DNA of 64,000 nt. Origin: Tillandsia leiboldiana. Lineage: Eukaryota > Streptophyta > Magnoliopsida > Poales > Bromeliaceae. The stretch is from contig CM055068.1 in assembly GCA_029204045.2 (NCBI GenBank), forward strand, positions 35,727,345 to 35,791,344, read 5' to 3'. Under the pieces are notes generated by a model. The model did not search any database and had not been told where the DNA came from. It was given only the letters and a program-made list of their open reading frames with translations. Shown here in pieces: positions 42,193 through 55,280 of the stretch. The first letter of the stretch is position 1. The number at the start of each line of letters is the position of its first letter. A program made the translations under genes and the position numbers.

Positions 42193-45100
42193 TGTCACGC
42201 CCGGGTGAAAACCAGAACCCGGGCTCGTCTACAGATCCGCCGTAATCACTGAATTTCCCGTGTACACGAAGCGCTGGTAACCTGCTCAAATATAGATGAC
42301 ATAATAAAAGAGCATAAACAGAGCTAAACTGGAACTAGTACATCTCAGATAAAGCTGGAAAGTAAAAGTGCGGAAGTAAACTCTCAATAATACAAATATC
42401 TCTCCCAGCTCACTAATCAAATACAGCCAGCCGGCCGAAGCCAGACCCAAAAGAAATGAAAAGTAGAGTATCTAAGAGTATCGGGGTACATCTAGTAACT
42501 GAACTGGTGCCTGGGTAGACCGCTATCTAATCCGCGATCCTCTTACCTCGGTCCGCTGAGGAGGGTCCTGCAACTCCCGCAGACAACTCTGCAAAACAAA
42601 GGGGGAAGAGAAAAGAGAAAGCAGTGGGGGTGAGAACTACTGTAAACAGCAGCCTCCCCCTAGTGGGTAGACCTCAACTCAGACATGCCCACTAGGACTA
42701 TAAGGGCGAAGAATAAAAAAGGTGGTAACTGTAAATATGCCAACTGATGATGTATGAAGCTACCACTAAATGCCTCTAAAGTGCCAGCTAGGAATATAGC
42801 TAAATGTATGCATCAGAATGTAAAATGCCTGCCTGTCTGGACCCAATCGATACACCATAGGAACTGGTACTGCCTGCTTTGCCTGCCAAATCGGGTATGC
42901 CAGCCTACGCATAACACCGATAGTGATGAGAGTCTCAAGGACTCGAAGCCTGTTAAATCGCATGCTCCGGAGTGGCACTCGAGGGGAGGCGACCCCACAT
43001 CTAAGTAATGCCTCAGTAACAAGTATCATAGATCAGCAGACGGGATCATGACTCTGATCAAAGTGGGAAAACCCTCCACTAAAGAAAGCCCAATCCTCTA
43101 CCCCAATCTGATGCAAAAACCACTTCTGGTCACCGCCAAAGATCTGCGGTTGCCGCTGCCTGCCCTCACAGCCTGCCTGTCCCAAAACCCACAACTGTCT
43201 GACTACACTATCCCCAAACCCCCTGCTCGCGCACGAGCTACAAATACCCTGAGCCTCAAATGAAGGAGAAAAGAATAAGAAAAAGGTTTCTCCTATGTCA
43301 ATTCAGCATGATAGTGTAGCATGAAAAGGTGGCCTATCTAGGTGACCATACAAGCATGCAAAGTCCTTTATAATTATCAAAACATGATTCAAGTATTCTA
43401 GTTCTCACAAAGTAGAGGTATGCCTTTAAATAAGCTTCCATTTTACTAAGTTGCCCCAAGTTGGTCTATGTATATGTATAAGAGGTCCATCATTTAATGC
43501 AACATATCCATGTTAACAAAGCTCTTCCCATGGTTTTAGGCGACATATTATTTACAGAATTAACCATTAATCAACACTTAGTCCTTTGTGAAGTCACAAA
43601 CTCTAGTTATAAGTCCAATTTCCTGATTAGCATGCCAGATTCTCATTTTCCCGGTTCTTTTAACAATGCAACATAGTAGCAACTCAAATAGGCCTAGTGG
43701 GGACATCACAAGTAGGAGGTTAAACAACGGTACCACTCGAGCGCTAAATCCAAGTCCCGACAGTGAAGTCCGCGCTCGATCCCAAAAATCCCGCAATACT
43801 GCACCATAAGTCGGATGCACACATATTATTATCCAAGTTTAATCTAAAATCTGTCCCCAAAATCTGTTTTAACAGTTCAGCCATTTCACCTGCGAAACGT
43901 GCCCAGAAATTCCCAGAAAATACTACTGCGATCTACGCACGATCCGGTCGCAACAAGTACCTGCACGTTTCCACACGATTTTCCCTACGCTGAGAACCAA
44001 ATCGACAAGGAACCACCCCGAACAATACATTCACCCAAAACTGTGATACAAGGTTCTCTAAAAAGGGTTTTCTCACCTTCGGGGAAAATTCCAGAAAATC
44101 CAGAAAATTAAGAGAGACTCCTTGCGATGCGTAGATGCAAATCCTCTTTTGGAATCGCCCTGATCCGACGTCCGTGCGCAGTGTTAGTTCGCCAACAAAC
44201 AAGCAGTGCTGTCCCAAAACTCCGCGACGAGAAAAAGGGTCAAAATGAGGCCACAGAACTCCAACAAACTCGGATCAGAAGAAACTCACAACAAGAAAAT
44301 GAAGCCCTACTGTGGAATCCAACGGCCAAAATCGGGAAAGAGGAGTCGGGGTGAGTCGGGAAGCCTGAACACCGAAATGCACGAAGGTTGCCGTAGGTAT
44401 CGTCGCGCCGCGCCGAAAACATCTCAACCTCGGGATCCGAGCTCCTAATTTCTTGAGAAATCTACAGGAGTGTAGACAGTGAGAGGAGATTTTCTTAGAA
44501 GGACCTCGAGTGAAGACGAACAGGAAGAGGATTTCGGCCCTCAATGACCTATATAAAGCCAAAAACCACCTTGGGGTCTTTTCCCGTGCGCCGCGCCCCG
44601 TGAGCCTGCCAGTGGTATTCCGCCACTTGTCCTGCGCCGGGCCTATGCACCCGGCAGGAAACCCGTAGACCGCTCCCCTGCACCGCCCCAATCCTCAACG
44701 CACGTGGCTCACCGCCGGGATCCTGTGCACCGCCACTCAAAACCCTGCACCGTCCGCCTAAACTCCGTGCTCCGTGACCGCACACCGTAGGCCCGACTAA
44801 TCAGCGCCTGCCACGTGTCCTAGCGCCTGCTCAATGCCCCCTGCCCGGCGCTGCTCCATGGCCGGCTGCTTGCGACCGGCCATGAGGCCCGCCACGTGGC
44901 GCTCCGGTGGCCACGACCTTCCCCATGCACCAGAAACCACCAGAAACATCCGGGAGTCCTTTTTTGGGCATCCGACTCCGAATTCACAAGTAAATAGGCA
45001 TTTTCAAACGTTTTTTTTCGCGCTGAATCCAAATACGCCTCCGTTTGGCCTAGAAACTTTTCTAAAATTCGGCAAATCCGCGAAGGCCAAACTAATAATA

Positions 45101-45214
45101 ACTACTACCATGGACCCATCTGTGCCTTCCCTTTGACACACTATGGATCAAACACCATCACTACGGTGTTGTAACACATTGGATTCACGGAAGAAACATG
45201 CATGGAAACCTGGA
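42193..45214 (-). mobile_element. Family C LTR (left copy, ends at assembly gap)
   Basis: Starts TGTCACGCCC on the plus strand (sense end GTGACA). The left flank has no primer site, so this is a solo or 3' LTR. It has a mini-exon at 42547-42588 with acceptor at 42589-42591, a donor-like AAG/GTGAG near 44071, and a TATA-like element at 44550-44557. The sense-start boundary is not resolved; similarity with the right copy continues to the gap. No coding gene. Confidence 0.7.
44550..44557 (-). promoter_or_regulatory. TATA-like element of LTR C
   Basis: TATATAAA on the plus strand, TTTATATA on the minus. It is nearly symmetric, so direction is uncertain, but the position upstream of the donor-like site fits a minus-strand LTR promoter. 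Conserved near 59010. Confidence 0.4.
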
Positions 45215-45314
45215 NNNNNNNNNNNNNNNNNNNNNNNNNNNNNNNNNNNNNNNNNNNNNNNNNNNNNNNNNNNNNNNNNNNNNNNNNNNNNNNNNNNNNN
45301 NNNNNNNNNNNNNN
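45215..45314. other. Assembly gap, 100 N
   Basis: Exactly 100 unknown bases, the usual placeholder for a gap of unknown size. The sequence on its right restarts inside the X3 3' LTR already present at 30891. Confidence 0.98.
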
Positions 45315-46594
45315 GTCAGACTTAGAGAAGATTCAACAATGCTCAAAGTTGACACTCAGTGTCTTGAGTCTTGAAGATTGAAGTTGAAGAATTGTGGATC
45401 AGTTACATCAATCTCAAGAAGAAAGTATTCAAGAGGATCAGGTATGTTTAACTAAATAATTGTGGTGATCCGAATACTTTCTTATAGTGTAGAAACACTT
45501 GGATGAACTTTTAATTGCATAATAATCAAAAACTGGTGTTCGGACTTGTTCAGGATCCGGATCAGAGCCAACGATCCGGATCCCGAGGTTGTTGCTTCAT
45601 ACAAGACTTCGATCCGGATCCTTGCAATTTCCGATCCGGATCCCGAATGTTAAGTTTCTGATTTGTATGAACGATCCGGATCAGGCAATGCGATCCGGAT
45701 CCCGAACCCTTGGTTTTTCTGGAATCGTCTATCTCGTTACGACGATCCGGATCGCAGTAAATCCGATCCGGATCGCCGTCCTGAAAATTTCCAGATAAGG
45801 TATGTTTTTGATTCTTATCTCTTTCCAAAGGTTTCTAAAACTATAAATAGACATTTAGGGTTTCTCAAAACGTGGGTGCTACGGCCGAGTCTTTTTATAA
45901 AACATTTGAGAGCAACCCTAGAGGCTAGGTTTTTCATTGTTCTTGCTTAATAGCCTCTCTTAGGTCAATTCGACGGTTTCTTCCAAGATCATATCTTTTG
46001 TCGAATTGATCTAATCTTGCTTAGAGATTTCTTCTACGGTTCCTCAATGAGAATCTAAGCAAAGGATCACCATCGAAGTCAATATTCTTATCGACTGAGT
46101 TTGCGTCGTGGATTCGACGTGGCATCGTGATTCGGTGTGCTAAAGGCGTTTCGTGGATTCGAAGCGTACGTCGTGGATTCGAACGTGAGCAGTGGACGGG
46201 CAAAACGGTGGAGCGCGAGGTCCAAGAAATTGAAGGAGGGGTAAAATCCGTGGAGACGGTAATCACCTTGTTATTCTTCTTTCTTAGGGATTGTTATTGC
46301 GTGGATATCCAACCGGTCAGCGCAGGTCCGAAGAAGCTGAGGAGGGGTTTGAGTCCGTGGAGTCGGTAATCACCTTGTTATTCTTCTATTCTTAGTGGAT
46401 TGTTATTGCGTGTTGGTCCCGTGGTTTTTCTCCTGGATTGGAGTTTCCACGTATATCTCGGTGTGCTGTTTTTTATTTTCTGCATTGGTTTTTATTTTGC
46501 ACTGAGATTGAGTTTTTAAGTATTACACTATTCCCCCCCCTCTAGTGTTTGATAGTACCTATTTAGATCCTTGTGGATCCATAATAACTCTACA
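45315..46594 (+). mobile_element. Copia X3 3' LTR, repeat copy, truncated by gap
   Basis: Corresponds to 30891-32172 with scattered one-base indels. It ends CTCTACA at 46594 and is followed by TCTCC, where the left copy has TCCTCC. It has no inside of its own and is not a separate insertion. Confidence 0.88.
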
Positions 46595-48553
46595 TCTCCA
46601 GCTGCGCCTTAAGTTCCTTCAGCTCCGCGGAAGGCCATCCTGTAGGGGGCCTTCGTGATTGGTCGTGTCCGGGTGGAAGCTCAATAGGAAAACACTTTCT
46701 CGCTCGGGGGTAAACCAGGTTTCGGCCGGAAAGAACAACATCTGGAAGTCCCTCACACACAGGGAGGTCGGAGAGTGCCGTAGAGGATCCGGGCGCCAGG
46801 GCCACCGACACCAAGTAGCCATACACCCGCCCTCAACCAACTTCCTGGCTCGGGATGCAGGAATCATGGAAGAAAAGAAACGCTCTTGCAAGCCAAGTAC
46901 ACGTTCTCCGGAAAATCGGGGTACATCAGTCGCACCTCGCGCTTCTCGCATCAAATGACTGCAAGGTACCACGTGAGCCAATCCACATTCCGAGCACTAC
47001 ATCATACTCTTTCAATGGATGACTACCAGATCCCAGGGGAACGGAGGCCTTCCCATCCATATAGGGCAAAGGTACAAGGTTCGTGCCTCCAAGGATCCCC
47101 CCGCGCGTTTGAACGGTCATCACACTGGGTAAGGGTCCCAACTCAAAATCAGGGGTCAGTGCGAAGTCAACGAGATATAAACGAGAGGGTCGCCCCTGTC
47201 AAAAAGGGTTCTAGCGCGATAAACAGAAGCAAGAGTGTACGTGCGACGTGACGTGCTCAGACGGGCGTGTTCTCCTGCTGACACCATAGAATAGACGCGG
47301 CCTCCCGAAGGTGGTGGCTTTTCCCCTGCAGATCGGGGTGCTGGCGTTTGGGGGCCACGTCATCGGAGCTTCCCTCGCCCTACGTGCTGGGGTTAAGGCA
47401 CGGAGGCTGCTGAAGATGTGGTGTGCCTTGGTTCAGGGGGCAGTTGAAAACGGAAGTGCCCCTGATTGCCACATCGAAAACAATGGTCCTGTCTCTTGGA
47501 GCAATCCATCACTCGGTGCGCCCGCGCCGCAGATCACGCAAGGACGATCCTCTGAGCGTTGTCCCTCTCCTGGCGCTCCCTTGTCCCTGGGGGGCCTCTG
47601 CTGGGGCCTCCACCGCTTAGGGGGCCGATTCACGCTGGAGGAGACCCCCTCCCCCTGAAGTCGTCTGGTCCGCTTCCTGGCGTCTTGCTGGTGGGGGCCT
47701 TCCCTTCGGGCGCGCGTGACGGCAAAGCCTCTTCAACAATGGTGGCTCGGTCGACCACCTTCTGAAAGGTATGCAGATCCGCCGCGTCCACCACTTGGAA
47801 AATGTCAGTCCTCAATCCATCTACAAACATTGCGCCTTATGGGATTCATCCCGAATGACGAACGGGACACAGTTCGCCAGTCTCACGAACTCCCTCTGGT
47901 ACTCCATTACTGTTTTGGTTCCCTGCCTGCCTGATGTGGTTGAGGTCGTCCTCCAGTTGTTTCTTCACGCTGTTGGTGAAGAATGCCCCCGACCAGCTGC
48001 TGTTTAAAGGTAGTCCAGACGGAGGGTAGCGCCCGCGCAGAATCCGGGGCGTACAGTCTTCCACCAAATGCGGGCATCCCCTCAGAAGTGGGCAGCCAGG
48101 GGGACCCGCTCGTGGGTCTTCCATCAACAGGTCCTCGAATAATTTCTCCATCGTGGTCCACCCACTTCTCCACGACCCAGGGGTCTGTCGTGTCCCCCTC
48201 AAACACTGGCGGGTCGTACTTCTTGAAGTCGGCCAGTTGCGCGCACGCGTGCGCTCGCTCGTTTGGTAGGTTCGCCCCTATGTCCTCGCTGTGGATCTAG
48301 TCCTGGCCATGATCTGAACATTTGCACGAACCAGTTACTCCTAGTTTAAGCAAAACGGAACACCGCTAATGCTGGCCCAAAAAGGGAGAAAAAGAAAAAG
48401 ACACTAATCCCCCCCCCCCGTTTCTCTCAACGAGCACTCGCGTTTTATTTATTATCCCTGTTCACTTTATTACTTAGTAGCCAAGTATTGCGCCCGTGGA
48501 TGTTAGGCCCGACTGTTGTGGTTAAAGTTTACCGCTCTGATACCATCTTAATC
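46595..48553 (-). pseudogene. gag-pro: Gypsy A gag-protease and primer site, repeat copy, many frameshifts
   Basis: Same sequence as 32173-34132, including the initiator tRNA-Met site just before 48554. The gag core, knuckle and protease segments are recognisable but fall in several frames because of many one- to four-base indels. The left copy is open over the same length, so most of these are likely sequence errors. Confidence 0.85.
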
Positions 48554-51500
48554 TGTCCGCCCCCGTGGCTCGAATCGCGCGGAAGAAGAGCCACCGATGC
48601 TCCTGATTCAGCCATATATTTTTTTTTGTAAACCAATGCTCCCCGGTGCGTGCCCAGGCCCGCCGCATACACAAATTCACTCTGCAAACGGGCGGAGTCT
48701 CCTTTGTATATGCACGGCGTCTCAAAACATATGTCTCACAAGGCGGAGCACATACAATCTCTAACCACATCAGTTGGGTCTCGTTCACATACAACCAAAC
48801 AACTCACATGATTTCTAGCATTCACTTAGAACATAAGAGGCCGATGTTTTGAAAGGATAAATAATCGCAAGGTTTTGAAAGCGGCATCCACACGATGCCA
48901 TCGTTTTAGGAAAGACCGTTCGAAAGCCACATAAATCCACAAGGTTTGTGAAATTCGGTGCCCACACGACACCCACGTTTTAAAAGTAGTTTTCGCAAAC
49001 GGTTTTCTTTGCTTTTCATTATTAAAATGGCCAAGTATGAGAGAATGTAAAAATCATTCGTTTTACGAAAAAGGGAAAAGGGCAACATCCACTTCGACCC
49101 CACGGGGGTGTCGCAATCCACAAACTAGCTAACATGAGTAATAAAAGGAAAAGGAAAGAAGAGTCACTGTATCTGAAGTCACTAAAAATCAGTACAGCAT
49201 CCTCGCGGCCTCACCGGTGCCCTAGCACTCGCCCCTGGACGAACCTGTCACGGAGTGGGAAATCAGTGACTAGAAATAGCATGATAAGCATAAAAGAAAC
49301 AATAATAGGGCAAACCACAAAACCGGAGCAACCATCCCTCTCATGCATCATCCACCATAACCACACCCTGTATCAAAAACGACATCGGGCACCTTTCCCG
49401 ATGTCCACCGCCGAGCACCTGCCTCGGTCGCCGAGCACCTGCCTCGACATCACCGCTCACACCCCCCACCCATGGGGGCCCCCATTCCTAACGCCACCCT
49501 CGCGTGGGGTACACGGGTCAACGTACCACTTTTCCGGAAAAGCACACCCTTGCGGTGGCCAAACCGCTGGTGTGCGTGTAGCAAAACTTGAGCCTCAGAT
49601 TGATATTAAGTATAATAACATAACAGGGTTAGTGCATAATCAGAAGGAGACTAACAATTCCACCTTGCCCCAACATGCTATTTCTAACAGTAAATCCCTA
49701 TTCCCACAATCCCCGGGAATGTACCCACCTTGTGTGCGTCGTCCTGCGTTCGTCCAGTCCGCGTCTGTGCACCAGTCGCCAACAGCGTCCCGCGCTCCTG
49801 AAGGAACATGGGCAAGTCAGACTTAGAGGTCCGAAACTTACATCGACTCCCAACAGCGTGCGGCGGAGTTCCCCGCACGGCACCGGCCCGTGCGGCGCAC
49901 ACTCCGCCTGGGCGCAGCCCCGCACGGCACCAGCCCGCGCGGGCACCCCTCCTGCGGGAGGCCCCGCGCGGCCGAGCGCCGCGCGGGCGCGCTGCCCGCG
50001 GTGCGGGGCGACCCCGCGCGGCACCAGCCCGCGCGGCGCACCTCCTGCGGGCGGCCCCGCGCGGCCGAGCGCCGCGCGGGCGCGCTGCCCGTGGGGTCGA
50101 AGTGGATGTTGCCCTTTTCCCTTTTTCGAATAAACGAATGATTTTTACATTCTCTCATACTTGGCCATTTTAAATAATGAAAAGCAAAGAAAAGTCACTG
50201 TATCTGAAGTCACTAAAAATCAGTACAGCATCCTCGCGGCCTCACCGGTGCCCTAGCACTCGCCCCTGGACGAACCTGTCACGGAGTGGGAAATCAGTGA
50301 CTAGAAATAGCATGATAAGCATAAAAGAAACAATAATAGGGCAAACCACAAAACCGGAGCAACCATCCCTCTCATGCATCATCCACCATAACCACACCCT
50401 GTATCAAAACGACATCGGGCACCTTTCCCGATGTCCACCGCCGAGCACCTGCCTCGGCCGCCGAGCACCTGCCTCGACATCACCGCTCACACCCCCCACC
50501 CATGGGGGCCCCCATTCCTAACGCCACCCTCGCGTGGGGTACACGGGTCAACGTACCACTTTTCCAGAAAAGCACACCCTCGCGGTGGCCAAACCGCTGG
50601 TGTGCGTGTAGTAAAACTTGAGCCTCAGATTGATATTAAGTATAATAACATAACAGGGTTAGTGCATAATCAGAAGGAGACTAACAATTCCACCTTGCCC
50701 CAACATGCTATTTCTAACAGTAATCCCTATTCCCACAATCCCCGGGAATGTACCCACCTTGTGTGCGTCGTCCTGCGTTCGTCCAGTCCGCGTCTGTGCA
50801 CCAGTCGCTAACAGCGTCCCGCGCTCCTGAAGGAACATGGGCAAGTCAAGACTTAGAGGTCCGAAACTTACATCGACTCCCAACAGCGTGCGGCGGAGTT
50901 CCCCGCATGGCACCGGCCCGTGCGGCGCACACTCCGCCTGGGCGCAGCCCCGCGCGGCACCAGCCCGCGCGGGCGCCCCTCCTGCGCGCGGCCCCGCGCG
51001 GCCGAGCGCCGCGCGGGCGCGCTGCCCGCGGTGTGGGGCGACCCCGCGCGGCACCAGCCCGCGCGGCGCCCCTCCTGCGGCGGCCCCGCGCGGCCGAGCG
51101 CCGCGCGGGCGCGCTGCCCGCGGTGCGGGGCGGCCCCGCGCGGCACCGGCCCGCGCGGGCGCCCCTCCTGCGGGCGGCCCCGCGCGGCCGAGCGCCGCGC
51201 GGGCGCGCTGCCCGCGGTGCGGGGCGGCCCCGCGCGGCACCGGCCCGCGCGGGCGCCCCTCCTGCGGGCGGCCCCGCGCGGCCGAGCGCCGCGCGGGCGC
51301 GCTGCCCGCGGTGCGGGGCGGCCCCGCGCGGCACCAGCCCGTGCGGGCGCCCCTCCTGCGGGCGGCCCCGCGCGGCCGAGCGCCGCGCGGGCGCGCTGCC
51401 CGCGGTGCGGGGCGGCCCCGCGCGGCACCGGCCCGCGCGGGCGCCCCTCCTGCGGGAGGCCCCGCGCGGGCGCGCTGCCCGCGGTGCGGGGCGGCCCCGC

Positions 51501-52514
51501 GCGGCACCGGCCCGCGCGGGCGCCCCTCCTGCGGGCGGCCCCGCGCGGCCGAGCGCCGCGCGGGCGCGCTACCCGCGGTGCGGGGCGGCCCCCGCGCGGG
51601 CGCCCCTCCTGCGGGCGGCCCCGCGGGGCCGAGCGCCGCGCGGGCGCGCTGCCCGCGGTGCGGGGCGGCCCCGCGCGGCACCGGCCCGCGTGGGCGCCCC
51701 TCCTGCGGGCGGCCCCGCGTGGGCGCCCCTCCTGCGGGCGGCCCCGCGCGGGAGCGCTGCCCGCGGTGCGGGGCGGCCCCAGCGCGGCACCGGCCCGCGC
51801 GGGCGCCCCTCCTGCGGGCGGCCCCGCGCGGCCGAGCGCCGCGCGGGCGCCCCTCCTGCGGGCGGCCCCGCGCGGCCGAGCGCCGCGCGGGCGCGCTGCC
51901 CGCGGTGTGGGGCGACCCCGCGCGGCACCTGCCCGCCCGGGCGCCCCACCCGCGGCCGGCCCCGCGCGCGGCGGTGCGCGACGGCACCGCCCCTCCTCCC
52001 TCCTCGTGACCAACAAAACGAAAGGAACAAGATTACCCGAATGAAAACACACCCCGACTCACCTCGATGCGCGAAAGAGGAGGAAGGAGAGGGATCGTCC
52101 GCTTGCCAACACCGGTCCACCCTCGCCCGAGTGCTTGGTTACTCCTTGCCGGCGGCTACGAGGGGAGAAGTAAAAGAAAAGAGGCGGCCACAAAAACAAA
52201 AGGAACCCTAATTCTCTTTCCCATCCGGCTATATATATACTAAAAAGTTAGGGTTTACCTTAAAAGATGTGCGGGTTGCCAACACGGATCCCGAGACGCC
52301 TAAGGGGACCCCAACTTCGAGAATTAATTCTGGTCAGACCGGAAGTCGGAAATTGAAACCGATCGCGCCCGCGCGCTCCGCTCCGCGAGCTCTACCGCCT
52401 AAAATTATCTGCGGGCCCCGACGGTCTGTCCGGAAAAACACCAAAATGAGGCCCTCGGTCGGACATTACAAGAAGAGGGTGACCAGAAGGGTTAAGGAAA
52501 GACCGGGTCTTACA
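48554..52514 (-). mobile_element. Gypsy A 5' LTR, repeat copy (3961 bp)
   Basis: Corresponds to 34133-38115 with the same fold-back and array. The right end TTACA (52514) is followed by target repeat TGCTA (52515-52519). The GC array (50950-51970, about 12 units of 94 bp) and the TATA run are better preserved than in the left copy. Confidence 0.88.
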
Positions 52515-55247
52515 TGCTACCCATGAAAACCTAGAGAAATCATCAACCAATAAGAAAATATACCATTTACCTCCCAAAGATGGTTGACGGGTCGGCCCCA
52601 TTAAATCCATGTGCAGTAATTCCAAGGGCCGTTTGGTACCAACGTGGTTCAGGTTCTTGTGTGCAGCCCTTGATTGTTTTCCCTTAAGACAACCTCCGCA
52701 CACAATGTTGTTTTTAAATAAAAGTTTAGGAACCCCCTTAACCACGTCTTTATTTGAAATCTTTGCTAGTTCTTTAAAATTTATGTGTCCTAGTCTTTCA
52801 TGCCAAAGTGTTTCATTATCCAAAGAAACTAGGTTACATTTTTCTGAAATTTTATTAGGAACAACATAGCAATTGTTTTCAGATCTAACCCCTTTTAAAA
52901 AGAAGACATGGTCCTTATCAGTTACAACACATTCAACAGATGAAAAGTTAACTGAAAAACCATTGTCGCAAAGTTGACTTATGCTAATGAGGTTAGTCTT
53001 AATGCCATCCACAAATAACACGTTTTTCAAAATCGGGCCATCTGGAATAGCTACCGTTCCTTTTCCAACAATTTTGGAAGATCGACCGTCTCCGAAAACA
53101 ACGAGTCCTCCGGAGATTTTCTCAAAGTTTTGTAAACTATTTTTGTCACCGGTCATGTGACGGGAACAACCGCTATCCAGATACCAAGACGAATTATCAT
53201 ATGCATGCAAGGAAACATTAGTAACAAGACAAGGGAAGATTTCACCTTTGCGCACCCAAAACCTTTTGGAATGCGTCGGTAATGGTTGTGAGGTTATTCT
53301 CCTAGGTGAAGGCGTCTTGTTAGATCGATTGCTGCTCCTTGATGATGTCGTCTTGTGCGGTGAACTACCAAGTCTCTTTTCCTTTGTATGATTTGCATTT
53401 GATTTCTGAGGAATCACCTTTTTGGTAGTCGTTGCAAGAAATGTCTGAGTTGAGCGTTTGGCTCCTGTCTTGCAATATCTACTTATGTGCCCTGAAATAC
53501 CACAACGAAAACATACCTTTGCGCTTGACGATCCCGAAGAGAAAGAAGTAGGCTTGTTGTCGTTGTTTGTCGTGAATTCCGGTGTCGGAGGAGGAGATAC
53601 CGACTGAGGTACAAAAACTGTCCCACTCGAACTTGGACTGTTTCCAGTTTGAGTGTACCCGAGGCCGAACCGATTTGTTTGACCAAGACCAAGAAGCTTA
53701 TCCAACTTACTCCTTCCAGAAGAAAATCTCTTTAAGTCATCCTTTAGTTGGAGAATGGTCTTTGTCATTTCCAATTTATCTTGTTGGGCCTCGATGTAGA
53801 GCTTTGAGAAGTGATCCGCTTTATCCACCAGTTTTGTATGCTCCTTCTCAAAAAGCTCATTGGACTCTTGAAGGGAAACATTTGCTTTTATCAGATTATC
53901 CCTTTCCACTTCAAGATCGGTCGAGAGAGAAGTTACCCTTTTTACTTCTTCTTCGAGATCCTCTAATCTCCCTCTCAACCCCTTGTTTTGTTTAGCCAGT
54001 TTCTTTGAATCCCTCAAAAGTCTGTGGTAGGCTAAAACAAAATATTCACCTTCAGAGTTACTTGATTCATCATCCGTTGCAGTTTTTTCAACCCGGGAGG
54101 AGTTGGACAATGAATCTGAAGTACTTGCCATTAAGCACATGAAGGGTGAAGATGTGGACGCGTGGAATGCCGTTGCGCTTTCTTCTTCATCACTTGAGGA
54201 TGACTCATTTGACGTTGAGTTGTCATCCCAGGTGACGACTTGCATCGCTTTCTTCTTCGACGGATTCTTAGTTGGACACTCCGTTGAGATATGGCCGTAT
54301 CCTCGGCACTTGAAGCATTGGACTTGTCCTTCTGAACTTTTCTTATCCTTTGAAAGGTTCTCTTGCTTTCTTGACTTGTAACTTGAAATACCCTTGCCTT
54401 TCTTCGACTTTCCGAAGGATGGAGTTTTACTTGAATTACCCCTTCGAAAGTTGCGGCGAAACTTCCTTGTCAAGAGAGCGAGCTGCTTCTCAAATTCCTC
54501 CATAGATAGGTTTTCGTCATCGTCTGAGGAGGATGAATCCGTGTCTTCTTCCTTTGTTGTTTTCAAAGCATAACCTGAAGACTTAGAAGAGGATGCCTTT
54601 CCCGAAGAATAGTTAGTAGTAAATGTCATTTCATAAGTTTGTAATGAACCAACTAGTTCTTCTACACGCATTTCGTCCGGGTGTTTAATAGTTTCAATGG
54701 CTGTAACCTTTGGGCGAAATCGTTCAGGAAGAGTTCTTAAGATCTTTCTTACAACCTTAAATTCTGGAATCTTCTCTCCCAGGCTAGCACATGAGTTTAC
54801 GATGTCTTGCAATCGTGTATAGTAGTCCGTGAAAGATTCATTTTCTGCCATGAAAATAGAGTCAAATCTGCTCGTAAGCATTTGCAGCTTTTGAATCTTC
54901 ACGAGGTTAGTTCCCTCATGTGTAACCTAAAGAACATCCCAGATTTCTTTCGCAGTCTCACATGCCGAGACGCGAGAGAATTCAGTTTGAGATAAGGCAT
55001 TAAAAATAGCATTAATTCCCTTGCCATTGTAAGAAGATGAATCTAACTCTTCCTTGGTCCATTTCGACCTAGGTTTGATGGTGCGAACATCAGCAATAAT
55101 TTCAGTTAGATTAGTCCATCCTAATTCAATTGATTGCCACACCCGTTCGTCGATGGAAATTAAAAAGGCTTTCATCCGTACTCTCCAGTACGCATAATTT
55201 GTTCCATCAAAGAATGGGGGTCTGTTGATGTTTCCACCTTCAACCAT
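52515..55247 (-). pseudogene. gag-pol: Copia Y gag-protease-integrase start (better copy)
   Basis: Start at the ATG at 55247 (MVEGGNINRPPFFDGTNYAY). After about 106 codons a TAG at 54927-54929 replaces a Gln codon present in the left copy; the frame is then open to the gypsy A junction. Domains: UBN2-type gag; acidic Ser-rich stretch; CCHC knuckle (CFKCRGYGHISTEC); coiled coil; second knuckle (CFRCGISGHISRYC); copia protease (WYLDSGCSRHMTGD); pre-integrase H-H-C-C finger (LWHERLGHINF and VCGGCLKGKQSR); first catalytic Asp of integrase (LLHMDLMGP); FLLVDDFSRFSWVA at the break. Gag and pol share one frame. The Sirevirus-like gag and RT suggest Y-type elements as partners for the gag-only X family. 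Confidence 0.9.
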
Positions 55248-55280
55248 TGTTTACAACCCTATTCCCTCTCTGATACCACT

